Source of the DNA: RBG-16-66-20 sp964564865
GTDB taxonomy: Bacteria; Pseudomonadota; Gammaproteobacteria; Burkholderiales; SG8-39
Assembly (NCBI GenBank): GCA_964564865.1
Contig: CAZMDA010000011.1
Coordinates: 1-64,000, forward strand
Direction: 5' to 3'
Length of the DNA: 64,000 nt
Shown here: positions 28,529 through 36,221 of the stretch, in pieces
Position numbering within the stretch: position 1 is the stretch's first letter
Layout: each line of letters opens with the position of its first letter
Position numbers and translations under genes: made by a program
The notes under the pieces: generated by a model
Database searches by the model: none
What the model was told of the DNA's origin: nothing
The model's input: the letters and a program-made list of their open reading frames with translations, nothing else

Positions 28529-29452
28529 ATGCCCCAGCCGCTCATCATCGAGGTCGCGGTCAACGGCGCCGTCAGCAAGGTGCGCAACCCGAACGTCCCG
28601 CAATCGGTGGACGAACTGCATGCCTGCATCGGCGCGTGCGTCGAAGCCGGCGCATCGGTCGTTCACGTGCATGCGGGCGCGCCTGTGGTGGGAGGACGCG
28701 CCGCGCACGACGCGGGCGCGTATGCCGAGCTTTTCCGCCGGGTCGAGCGAAGCCATCCCGGCGTGCTCCTCTACCCGACGCTTCCGGGTGGAGGCATCGG
28801 CATGGACATGCAGCAACGCTATGCCCACGTCGATTCCCTGCGTGCCGCAGGCCTTCTTCGAGTTGCGCCGATCGATCCCGGCACCATGAACTACGGGGTG
28901 AAGGACGACAGCGGCCGTCCGCCGGTGCACGACGCGGTGTACCAGAACACCTACGCCGACGTCGACTTCGCGTTCGCCTACTGCCGGGCGCACCGGATCG
29001 GCTGCACGATGTCGGTCTTCGAGCCGGGATTCCTGCAGCTGGTGCTTGCGCACAAGGCCGCCGGCAGCCTGCCTGGCGCCTCGATCGTGAAGCTCGAGTT
29101 CGCCTCGGGCAGGCGCCTGTTCGGGCTGCCGCCGACCACGGCCTCGCTGAAGGCCTATCTAGGGATGCTGGGCGCCACGGCGTTGCCGTGGATGCTTGCG
29201 GTCCGCGATGGCGATGCTGCCGCCACCTTGGGTCGCGAGGCGATCGGGCTCGGCGGGCATGTGCGCGTGGGCATCGAGGACTACGGGGGGGCGCGAACAC
29301 CCCGGAACGAGGAACTCGTCGCGGAGATCGCGTCCATGGCGCGCCGCGCCGGCCGGCCGCCAGCCAACGCAAGGGACGCGGCGCGGATACTTGGCCTTCC
29401 GGATGCCGGGGAGGCCGTCGAACGTCGTACTGCAAACGGAGGGAAACCATGA
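28529..29452 (+). CDS. Beta-keto acid cleavage enzyme (BKACE, DUF849)
   Basis: BKACEs condense a beta-keto acid with acetyl-CoA to give acetoacetate and a new acyl-CoA, in a Zn-dependent TIM barrel. Motifs: EVAVNGAVSKVRNPNVPQSV, ACVEAGASVVHVHAG (Zn-ligand HxH), LLYPTLPGG and the C-terminal GGHVRVGIEDY. First gene of an operon under the divergent LysR regulator; overlaps the Bug-family gene by 4 bases. The substrate cannot be read from the sequence. Confidence 0.88.
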   Translation: MPQPLIIEVAVNGAVSKVRNPNVPQSVDELHACIGACVEAGASVVHVHAGAPVVGGRAAHDAGAYAELFRRVERSHPGVLLYPTLPGGGIGMDMQQRYAHVDSLRAAGLLRVAPIDPGTMNYGVKDDSGRPPVHDAVYQNTYADVDFAFAYCRAHRIGCTMSVFEPGFLQLVLAHKAAGSLPGASIVKLEFASGRRLFGLPPTTASLKAYLGMLGATALPWMLAVRDGDAAATLGREAIGLGGHVRVGIEDYGGARTPRNEELVAEIASMARRAGRPPANARDAARILGLPDAGEAVERRTANGGKP

Positions 29453-30429
29453 CGCACGCACGAAACCTTGTTCGTTCGATCCTGATCGCGGCCACGGCGG
29501 CGCTGCTCCCCGCCTGGGCAGCCGCGCAAACGGCGTGGCCGGACAAGCCGGTGAAGATCATCCTGCCGTTCCCGCCCGGAGGCTCGACCGACCTGCTCGC
29601 GCGCGAGATCGCGCAGGGCTTCACCGCCGCGTTCGGACAGAACTTCCTGGTCGAGAACCGCCCGGGCGCGGCCAGCACGGTGGGCACCGCGGCGGTGGCG
29701 AAGTCGGCGCCGGATGGATACACGTGGCTCTTCACGAGCAGCCACTACGCCATCATCGCGAGCCTGTACCGCAAGCTTCCCTACGACCCGCGCAAGGACC
29801 TCGTCCCGGTGTCGATGGTCGCCAACGTGCCCGTGATCCTCGTGGTGAACCCGTCGGTTTCCGCCAAGTCGGTTCCCGAACTGATTGCGCTGGCGAAGGC
29901 GCAGCCCGGCAAGCTGAACTTCGCCTCCTCGGGCAGCGGCGGCGTGGCGCACCTCTCCGGCGAACTGTTCAACGCCATGGCCGGCGTGTCCATGAACCAC
30001 GTGCCCTACAAGGGCGGCGCGCCGGCCATGCAGGACCTGCTGGGCGGCCACGTGCAGGTCATGTTCGACGCCATCTCCACGTCGCTGCCGCACATCAAGA
30101 CCGGCAAGCTGCGCGCCCTGGCCTGGACCGGAAAGGCACGCTCGCCGATCCTGCCGGAGCTGCCTACGATCGCGGAAGCCGGCGTGCCGGGGTATGCCTC
30201 CGCGGCGTGGTTCGCCATGTTCGCTCCCGCGGGCACCCCGCCGGAGGCCATCCGCAAGGTTGCCGCCGAAGTTCGCCGGATCGTCAACCAGCCCGACGTC
30301 CGCGAGCGCCAGCTGGGCCTGGGGTTGGAGATGGTCGGCTCGACCCCGGAGGCGTTCAAGTCCATCCTGGACGAGGAGATCGCGAAGTGGGCGAAGGTGA
30401 TCCAGGACGCGAAGGCGCAGCAGGACTGA
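29449..30429 (+). CDS. Tripartite tricarboxylate transporter substrate-binding protein (Bug family)
   Basis: A 326-residue periplasmic binding protein. Signal peptide up to AAAQTAWPDKPV, then the Bug signature KIILPFPPGGSTDLLAREIA and ENRPGAASTVGTAAVAK, PDGYTWLFTSS, and LSGELFNAMAGV followed by NHVPYKGGAPAMQDLLGG. No TctA/TctB membrane genes adjoin, as is common for Bug proteins. A GGAGGG ribosome site is present. It presumably captures the substrate that the flanking BKACE enzymes degrade. Confidence 0.92.
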   Translation: MTHARNLVRSILIAATAALLPAWAAAQTAWPDKPVKIILPFPPGGSTDLLAREIAQGFTAAFGQNFLVENRPGAASTVGTAAVAKSAPDGYTWLFTSSHYAIIASLYRKLPYDPRKDLVPVSMVANVPVILVVNPSVSAKSVPELIALAKAQPGKLNFASSGSGGVAHLSGELFNAMAGVSMNHVPYKGGAPAMQDLLGGHVQVMFDAISTSLPHIKTGKLRALAWTGKARSPILPELPTIAEAGVPGYASAAWFAMFAPAGTPPEAIRKVAAEVRRIVNQPDVRERQLGLGLEMVGSTPEAFKSILDEEIAKWAKVIQDAKAQQD

Positions 30430-30442
30430 GCGGGCGCGGGCC

Positions 30443-31330
30443 GTGGACGCGAAGAAGGTCATCATCGAGGCGCGCCTGAACGAATGGGTGACGCGGGAAG
30501 AGAGCCCGCACGTGCCGTGGAATCCGGAGGAAATCGCCGCCGACGCGCAAGCCTGCCGCGAGGCGGGCGCCTCGATCGTGCATTTCCACGTGCGCCGGCC
30601 GGATGGCTCGCCCTCGCATGAGCCGGCGCTGTATGCCGAGGCGGTGCGGGGCATCCGCAGGCGCAGCGACATCCTGATCCACCCGACGCTGGCCGGCGTG
30701 ATCACGGCCGATGCCGCCGAGCGCATCGCGCCGCTGGAGCAGATGTGCCGCGACCCGGCGACCCGCCCTGACTTCGCGCCGATGGACATGGGCAGCACGA
30801 ACCTGGATGTCTACGACGCCGCGGCGAAGCGCTTCCGCACCGACCGCAAGGTCTACGCCAATTCGATCCACACCCTTTCCTTCCTCGGCGAGCGCATTCG
30901 CGGCGCCGGCCTGAAGGAGCTGCTCTGCGTCTGGACCGTTCCCTGCCTGCGCACCATCGACGCGTTCCTGGACTGCGGCAAGCTGGCGGAGCCGGCGCTC
31001 GCCTGTCTCGTCCTGAGTGAAGGGGGGATCGTGGGCGGGCACCCCGGCACGATCGCGGGCCTGGAGTCGCTGCTCGCCTTCATGCCGGCGCGGCGGCGCA
31101 TAGAGTGGTCGGTGTGCTGCCGCGAAGGCAATGTGTTCCCTGTCGCCGCGGCCGCGCTGGCGCGGGGCGGGCATGTGTCCATCGGCCTGGGCGACTACCG
31201 CTACCCGGAACTGGGCCAGCCGACCAATGCGGACCTGGTCCGGGAGGTTGTCCGCCTGGCGCGCCTCGTGGGCCGCGAGCCCGCGACGCCTGCCGAGACC
31301 AGGGCCATGCTTGGAATGGAGGGCAGATGA
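30443..31330 (+). CDS. Second beta-keto acid cleavage enzyme (BKACE, DUF849)
   Basis: A 295-residue DUF849 protein, clearly divergent from the first one. Motifs: VIIEARLNEWVTREESPHVP, CREAGASIVHFHVRRPDG (Zn-binding HFH), ILIHPTLAG and GGHVSIGLGDYRYPELGQ. The GTG start at 30443 is 13 bases after the Bug gene. Two unlike BKACEs in one operon suggest two consecutive or alternative keto-acid cleavages, or a heteromer. Confidence 0.85.
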   Translation: MDAKKVIIEARLNEWVTREESPHVPWNPEEIAADAQACREAGASIVHFHVRRPDGSPSHEPALYAEAVRGIRRRSDILIHPTLAGVITADAAERIAPLEQMCRDPATRPDFAPMDMGSTNLDVYDAAAKRFRTDRKVYANSIHTLSFLGERIRGAGLKELLCVWTVPCLRTIDAFLDCGKLAEPALACLVLSEGGIVGGHPGTIAGLESLLAFMPARRRIEWSVCCREGNVFPVAAAALARGGHVSIGLGDYRYPELGQPTNADLVREVVRLARLVGREPATPAETRAMLGMEGR

Positions 31331-32130
31331 AGCCAAGGCAGAACAAGGTGCACGCCAGGCGCGCCGCGGGCGGCGCCGCGATGGGCGTGAACATCCAGAC
31401 CACCAGCCCGGAGAACGTCGAGATGGCGGGCGCGGCCGGCTACGACTTCGTCATCATCGACTGCGAGCACGGCGTGATGTCGATGGATCGCACCATCGAG
31501 ATGCTGCGCGCGGCCGACGCCACCGGGGTGACGCCGGTCGTGCGCGTGCCGGACCAGGCGCCGGGCTCGATCATGCGGGCTCTCGACGCAGGGGCGATGG
31601 GCGTCATCGTTCCGGGCGTGAGCACGCGGGCGCAGGCCGAGGCCGTGGTGGCGGCGGCGAAGTTCCGCACCCGCGAGACGGCCGGTGCGCGCGGCGCCTG
31701 CCCCAGCACGCGCGCCAACTGGCACCTGGTCCAGGACTGGCCCGCGTTCGTGCGCTGGTCGAACGTGGAGACCATGGTCTGGCTCCTCGTCGAGAGCCCC
31801 GAGGGCGCGGCCAACATCGACGACATCCTGCAAGTGCCGGGCATCGATGCCATCGTCCCGGGCCCGTTCGACCTCGCGCAGGCGATGGGCCACAACGGCG
31901 ACATGCGCCATCCGGAGGTGGTGGCCGCGCTGGAGAAGGTGGTGCACGGCGCGCGCCGCCGCAACGTCGAGACCATCGCGGTGCTGCTCGCCTCCAATGA
32001 CGCGGACCTGCGGCAGGAGACCGCCTTCTGGCGCGGGATGGGCGCGACCGCGTTCTGGGTGGGCGGCGACCGGCGCATGTTCACGGTCGCGCTGCGCCAG
32101 CGCATGGCGCAGGTGCAGGCGAGCCTCTGA
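31327..32130 (+). CDS. HpcH/HpaI-family aldolase
   Basis: A 267-residue class II aldolase-type TIM barrel. NIQTTSPENVEMAGAAGYDF then VIIDCEHGVMSMD carries the Asp/Glu-His pair; VRVPDQAPGSIMRALDAGAM and VPGPFDLAQAMG match the metal and substrate site. Likely cleaves a hydroxy-keto acid to pyruvate plus an aldehyde. Starts inside the stop of the second BKACE (ATGA), so it is translationally coupled, and closes the operon. Confidence 0.9.
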   Translation: MKPRQNKVHARRAAGGAAMGVNIQTTSPENVEMAGAAGYDFVIIDCEHGVMSMDRTIEMLRAADATGVTPVVRVPDQAPGSIMRALDAGAMGVIVPGVSTRAQAEAVVAAAKFRTRETAGARGACPSTRANWHLVQDWPAFVRWSNVETMVWLLVESPEGAANIDDILQVPGIDAIVPGPFDLAQAMGHNGDMRHPEVVAALEKVVHGARRRNVETIAVLLASNDADLRQETAFWRGMGATAFWVGGDRRMFTVALRQRMAQVQASL

Positions 32131-32131
32131 C

Positions 32132-32236
32132 GGGGATCCGGCGGACCGGATCATCGTCGCGACCGCGCGCGCCCATGCCCTGCCGCTGGCCACGCACGAC
32201 GGCGCCATCCGCCGCTCCGCCGCTCCCGGGCGGTGA
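32132..32236 (+). pseudogene. C-terminal relic of a VapC-type PIN toxin
   Basis: The 32132 frame reads DPADRIIVATARAHALPLAT, then HDGAIRRS and a stop. This is the end of a PIN-domain VapC toxin, including the catalytic Asp of DPADR and the TxD-like THD. No upstream part or start is present; it abuts the aldolase stop by one base. The 32131-32455 gap otherwise holds the 20-bp palindrome copy 3 and nothing else that I recognise. Confidence 0.75.
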
Positions 32237-32301
32237 GGATCTGGCGGCCGTCAGACCAGGCTCTTCCCATGAGCCCCCCGCCGGGTACGCTGGCCCGCCA
32301 A

Positions 32302-32321
32302 ATGTGCACGATCGGTAACAT
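32302..32321. repeat. 20-bp TA-adjacent near-palindrome, copy 3
   Basis: ATGTGCACGATCGGTAACAT, one base different from copies 1 and 2 (T/A at position 16). It lies 65 bases after the vapC relic. Confidence 0.85.
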
Positions 32322-32455
32322 TTCCGCCCGCTGAGGGCGTTCGCCCGCCGGCGCCGCTCTCCAACGATCGGATTCCGAGATCGCGCCTGCCGCAGTGCAG
32401 TACGGGCCGCGCGCCTGATTACGGTATTTTCGGGGTTCAAGCTTCGGGGAGGTCC

Positions 32456-33712
32456 ATGGGCTGTCTGGTCGGTCGCGCCGCTCGCTTTGCCTGGCTGCTG
32501 CTCGCCGCGGCCGTGCTCTCCGGCTGCGCCACCAGCTCCCTCACCGGGCGCAGCCAGTTCATGGTGGTGTCCGAGTCCCACGCCATCTCCGGTTCCGCCT
32601 CGGCCTACCGCAGCATGCTCGGGGGCCTGGCGAAGAAGGGCAAGGTCGAGACCGGCACCCCGCGCGCCGAGCGCGTGAAGGCGATCACCGACCGGCTGAT
32701 CGCGCAGGCGGTGCGCTTCCGGCCCGACGCCGCCACCTGGGACTGGCAGGTGGAGGTGATCAACGAGCCCAAGGTGGTCAACGCCTTCTGCATGGCCGGC
32801 GGCAAGATGGCCATCTACACCGGGTTCTGGGAGAAATTGAACATCACCGACGACGAGGTCGCCGCCATCATGGGGCACGAGATCGGCCACGCCCTCGCCA
32901 GCCACACGCGCGAGCACATGTCGGTGGCCTACACCAGCCAGGTGGGCGCCCTGGTGCTCTCGGCGCTGCTCGCCTCGAAGAACGATCCCAACAGCTTCCG
33001 GCGCAACGCCGAGGCGCTCTCCAGCGCCGCGGCCCTGGCCATCACCCTGCCCAACAGCCGCGAGGGCGAGGAGGAGGCCGACCAGATCGGCATCGAGCTC
33101 GCCGCGCGCGCCGGGTTCGACCCGCGCGCCGCGGTGACGCTGTGGGAGAAGATGCAGAAGCAGGAGAAGATCTCGCCGCCGCAGTTCCTGTCCACGCATC
33201 CGTCGAACGAGACGCGGATCCGGAACCTGTCGGCGCTGGTGCCGAAGGTGGACCATCTCTACCAGCTGGCGAAGGCGGGGAAGGCGACGGAGGGCGTGCC
33301 GAGCTTCCTGGGAGGTGGGGATGCCGCTGCGCGGCAGGCGTATGCGGACAAGGCCGCCGGCGAGGCCGACACCATGACGTTCCTCGGTCCCCAGTTCGAG
33401 AAGTTCAGGAAGGGGGAGGTGGTGTTCGAGTGCCGGTTTGCGTGCTACTTCGCTTATACCAATCGGAAGGGCGACTGGAAGGCGCTGCACGAGAAGAAGG
33501 CCTGGCGGGACCTGGCGGTGTCGGTGATGAACGTGGGGTACCTGAATGATCTGTCGTACTTCCTGCTGGGGGAGGCGGCGAAGGGGTTGGGGTTGGGGGA
33601 GGTGGCGCGGGTTTATTACGGGAGGGCGGTGGAGGCGGGGAGGGTGGGGTATGGGTGTGGGGAGGGATGTGGGGGGTTTGAGGTGAAGGTAGTTTCGGCG
33701 GCGGGAGGATAG
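32456..33712 (+). CDS. M48-family metallopeptidase lipoprotein
   Basis: A zinc peptidase probably anchored in the periplasm. Lipobox LSGCATS at the signal end; zinc site MGHEIGHALASHTREHM (HEIGH) with the third ligand in the EGEEEADQIGIELAARAGFD helix; STHPSNETRIRNLSALVP follows, as in LoiP/YcaL-type quality-control peptidases. An extra C-terminal domain of about 130 residues (from FLGPQFEKF to the end) is not part of the usual family. Codon choice there shifts to G-ending codons and the DNA becomes very G-rich. Confidence 0.88.
   Translation: MGCLVGRAARFAWLLLAAAVLSGCATSSLTGRSQFMVVSESHAISGSASAYRSMLGGLAKKGKVETGTPRAERVKAITDRLIAQAVRFRPDAATWDWQVEVINEPKVVNAFCMAGGKMAIYTGFWEKLNITDDEVAAIMGHEIGHALASHTREHMSVAYTSQVGALVLSALLASKNDPNSFRRNAEALSSAAALAITLPNSREGEEEADQIGIELAARAGFDPRAAVTLWEKMQKQEKISPPQFLSTHPSNETRIRNLSALVPKVDHLYQLAKAGKATEGVPSFLGGGDAAARQAYADKAAGEADTMTFLGPQFEKFRKGEVVFECRFACYFAYTNRKGDWKALHEKKAWRDLAVSVMNVGYLNDLSYFLLGEAAKGLGLGEVARVYYGRAVEAGRVGYGCGEGCGGFEVKVVSAAGG
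33583..33677 (+). other. G-quadruplex-prone tract in the M48 3' end
   Basis: The coding strand carries many G-runs: GGGGTTGGGGTTGGGGG at 33583-33599, then GGGGAGGGTGGGGTATGGG at 33637-33655 and more up to 33677. At least two clusters satisfy four runs of three or more G with short loops. It lies on the non-template strand, so quadruplexes could form in the mRNA. Confidence 0.6.
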
Positions 33713-33718
33713 GAGCTG

Positions 33719-33943
33719 ATGATTCGACTATCGGAGGAACTGCGATCGGATTTGCACCCGGAGAGTGATGCAATCAACCGCATCTGGAAGAAGCGCGAGG
33801 CGCAGTTCATGCCGATGGTGACCGGGATGCTGTCGCGGGTGGGCGAACTGCAGGGATTTGGGCAGAAGGCGATAGGGCAGTTGGGAAGGATTGCGGCTTT
33901 GCCGGATGCCGAAGCGGTAGAGCCCACAGACGCTTCAAATTAA
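33719..33943 (+). CDS. Small hypothetical protein
   Basis: A 74-residue frame 6 bases after the M48 stop, with no recognised domain. The sequence is helical and charged at the start (LSEELRSDLHPESDAINRIW) and the spacing fits an operon with the M48 gene. Its stop is directly followed in the same frame by the ATG of the next gene. Could be spurious. Confidence 0.4.
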   Translation: MIRLSEELRSDLHPESDAINRIWKKREAQFMPMVTGMLSRVGELQGFGQKAIGQLGRIAALPDAEAVEPTDASN

Positions 33944-34609
33944 ATGCTCGTCGACGAGGCAATGCAACTGTCGCCGTGGTACTTGAATACTCGGCGTCTT
34001 GCGCTTTTGACGAAGAGAAACGTAGGGGCGGCGGCGCAAGCCTCGTTGGCAGACAATTCACTGGAGCGCGCGACGGGCATGCATTTCGCCGCGAACCTTG
34101 CGGATTCGCTGTTAAGGTCCGGGCAGATCCCGAATCTTACGAAGGAGTTGATCGCAAACGGAGTACCGTCGAGCAGCTTAACCGCGTCTATCTGGGGCGT
34201 GTTTACGTTTCGTGGTGTATCCAAGGCGCTCATGGCGGAGCGAGAGGGCCGGCGGGTCACGCCGGCCACATTCTCCGGGGTCATACCGATTGGCACGCAG
34301 GAACTCGAGTTTTCCGGAGTGCTCTTGAACGATCATCTTTACTCCCAAAGCGCCCCGACGTACTTGACTGGGAAGCGCCGAGCACTGATCTTGGGGCAGT
34401 TCGAAATCCAGGGGTACGAAGGTAGAGGTTTTCCCATACATCATCGGAGACTTCGCGAAGGGTCTGGGCGATATCGGCCCCTTGCCCATGGGATGGCCGA
34501 AGACCGCACGCATCTACCCATCACAGTTGAAAGCGTTCGAAAGAATCGCCCAAACGAAGCCGCCGACGAAGGCCCAGCTAAAGAAGCTGCTGAACGTGCC
34601 CGAGGTTGA
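33944..34609 (+). CDS. Unknown protein, 5' part of a probably frameshifted gene
   Basis: The first about 155 residues look like real protein (MHFAANLADSLLRSGQIPNL, VIPIGTQELEFSGVLLNDHL). After about 34415 this frame loses that character, while the next frame continues with GTKVEVFPYIIGDFAKGLGD and runs to 34979. The simplest reading is one gene of about 345 codons with a single-base shift at 34405-34430. Base composition is lower in GC than the core genes. No family recognised for this part. Confidence 0.5.
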   Translation: MLVDEAMQLSPWYLNTRRLALLTKRNVGAAAQASLADNSLERATGMHFAANLADSLLRSGQIPNLTKELIANGVPSSSLTASIWGVFTFRGVSKALMAEREGRRVTPATFSGVIPIGTQELEFSGVLLNDHLYSQSAPTYLTGKRRALILGQFEIQGYEGRGFPIHHRRLREGSGRYRPLAHGMAEDRTHLPITVESVRKNRPNEAADEGPAKEAAERARG

Positions 34610-34979
34610 GGTCAAGAATCGCTTCGCCGCAATCATCGGGGAGCCGTTCGTACCGAAGGACTGGGGCGGTGAGAAGTCTGATCTATACACGAGCCGCCTG
34701 ACGCTGGATGAAAAGCCCATTTCCGCCGCTTTCATATTCAAAGGTCCGGCAGTAAGTGGCGCGCTCCATCCCGCGAATATGGGCAAACGCGGTGATCAGT
34801 TGGTGCGAGCATTCGAGGAGCCAGCGGACCTTATAGTCATTCAACACCACAATCAGATCGCAAGTACGGTTATTCGGCAGGCTGAGGCTCTCGCCGCCGA
34901 CCATTCGAGGCCGCGTCTCTACTGCATCATCGATGGTGCGGAGACTTATCGGATACTGAAGACTTACCGGAAGTTCTAG
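34482..34979 (+). CDS. Unknown protein, 3' part of the same gene; possible nuclease domain
   Basis: A 165-residue frame from MPMGWPKTARIYPSQLKAF; coding character continues upstream to about 34415 without a start, supporting a frameshifted gene. The end contains GEPFVPKDWGGEKSDLYT, AAFIFKGPAVSG, MGKRGDQLVRAFEEPADLIV and RLYCIIDGAETYRIL. The pattern D...FxFKGP, with following acidic strand, recalls restriction-endonuclease-like folds, but this is only a suggestion. It lies immediately before the restriction relic. Confidence 0.6.
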   Translation: MPMGWPKTARIYPSQLKAFERIAQTKPPTKAQLKKLLNVPEVEVKNRFAAIIGEPFVPKDWGGEKSDLYTSRLTLDEKPISAAFIFKGPAVSGALHPANMGKRGDQLVRAFEEPADLIVIQHHNQIASTVIRQAEALAADHSRPRLYCIIDGAETYRILKTYRKF

Positions 34980-35005
34980 CATTTCGAAGTCGGGAGGATA
35001 GGTAC

Positions 35006-35104
35006 TTGAAGAAAAAGAAAGCCGCATCGACGAACGGCGAGAAAATCAGCTGCGAAGGCAAGCTTTGGCAAATGGCAGACGCACTGCGCGCGCGAAAACA
35101 TTAG
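35006..35104 (+). pseudogene. 5' relic of a type I restriction methylase gene (hsdM)
   Basis: Behind a GGAGG ribosome site (34993-34997) a TTG start opens a 32-codon frame: a Lys-rich start, then NGEKISCEGKLWQMADALR. This is the N-terminal signature of HsdM (normally followed by a conserved AAEYKHVVLGLIFLKY-type stretch), which is absent here; the frame stops after RARKH. Everything else of hsdM and hsdS is missing. Confidence 0.72.
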
Positions 35105-35264
35105 GATCGATTTGGCCGTGCGTGAGGATGTACAGGCGCAGCTAGGAGCGCTCGTGAAGCGCATTCTCCGCAAACGCGGATATCCGCGTGGCATGCAGGA
35201 GAAGGCTAGACAAACAGTGCTGGAGCAGGCCACTCGTCTATCAATTGAATGGGTAGTGGGGTAG
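35097..35264 (+). pseudogene. 3' relic of a type I restriction subunit gene (hsdR)
   Basis: In another frame the DNA reads NIRIDLAVREDVQAQLGALV, KRILRKRGYPRGMQEKARQT and VLEQATRLSIEW to a stop, the C-terminal end of HsdR. It starts where the hsdM relic ends, so one deletion has joined the first about 95 bases of hsdM to the last about 165 of hsdR, out of frame. The start coordinate marks where homology becomes visible. Confidence 0.75.
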
Positions 35265-35303
35265 AGCCTACAGTTTGTGGACAGCGGACGAGAGGATAGA
35301 GGC

Positions 35304-36215
35304 GTGCGCTTCTGGGTCGGATTGACTGATGGCGACTGGTTTGAGTATCTGCGTAACAGTACGCCGGACGAGGTCAACTTTTGGCAACCGTCCGCTGGCA
35401 GGCGAGCGGTTCGGCTTGATGCTGGGGCGCTATTTCTGTTCAAGCTCCACTCGCCAAGAAACTTCGTGGTCGGTGGCGGCTTTTACGTGCGCTATTCAGC
35501 CTTACCAGCTCGACTAGCGTGGGACGCATTTGGCGACAAGAACGGTACTACTAGCTACGATGCACTTCGCGACAGGGTGCGGCGCTATCGAAAGCAATCA
35601 GTTAGCGGCGATCCCTTCATCGGTTGCAACATCCTAAATGCCCCGTTTTTCTTCGAAGACAAGGACTGGATCGCGATCCCGGAAACATGGGCACCCAATA
35701 CACAGCAAGGAAGGACATTTGATACTGAGACGGTCGATGGCCTAAGGCTTTGGAATGCCGTGCACGAGAGGTTACGTGGTATTCCGGTACCCAAGAGTCA
35801 GGTCGAGTCCCCTCGCCTTGGGGCAGAGTATCTGACTCGCGCGCGTCTAGGTCAGGGAGCCTTCCGCGTTCTGGTCACGGAAGCGTATGAGAGGCGCTGC
35901 GCTGTTAGTGGGGAGCGGACGCTTCCAGTCTTGGAAGCCGCCCACATCAAACCTTACGCCAAGAGTGGACCACATCTCATTTCGAATGGGCTCTTGCTAC
36001 GATCTGATCTCCACATACTGTTTGACGATGGGTATCTCACAGTAACAGAAGACCTCAAAGTCGAAGTGAGCCGGAACATTAAGGAGAAATTCGAGAACGG
36101 CCGCGAATACTACCGATACCACGGAAAGCCACTCATCACCGTTCCAGGCGACTCCAATCAACGCCCCTCCCACGAATTCCTTCGCTGGCACAACACGGAA
36201 GTGTTTCAAGAGTGA
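35304..36215 (+). CDS. HNH endonuclease (restriction-like)
   Basis: A roughly 303-residue nuclease. The N-terminal domain starts RFWVGLTDGDWFEYLRN and goes on with PDEVNFWQPS, LFLFKLHSPRNFVVGGGFYV and AWDAFGDKNG, a conserved module of a family of stand-alone HNH proteins. The C-terminal HNH nuclease is clear: YERRCAVSGERTLPVLEAAH, IKPYAKSGPHLISNGLLLRS then DLHILFDDGYLTV. GTG at 35304 is chosen because family homology begins at VRFWVG; a GTG at 35277 is also in frame. It lies in a lower-GC island and is the first gene of a probable three-gene operon. Confidence 0.88.
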   Translation: MRFWVGLTDGDWFEYLRNSTPDEVNFWQPSAGRRAVRLDAGALFLFKLHSPRNFVVGGGFYVRYSALPARLAWDAFGDKNGTTSYDALRDRVRRYRKQSVSGDPFIGCNILNAPFFFEDKDWIAIPETWAPNTQQGRTFDTETVDGLRLWNAVHERLRGIPVPKSQVESPRLGAEYLTRARLGQGAFRVLVTEAYERRCAVSGERTLPVLEAAHIKPYAKSGPHLISNGLLLRSDLHILFDDGYLTVTEDLKVEVSRNIKEKFENGREYYRYHGKPLITVPGDSNQRPSHEFLRWHNTEVFQE

Positions 36216-36221
36216 GATCTG

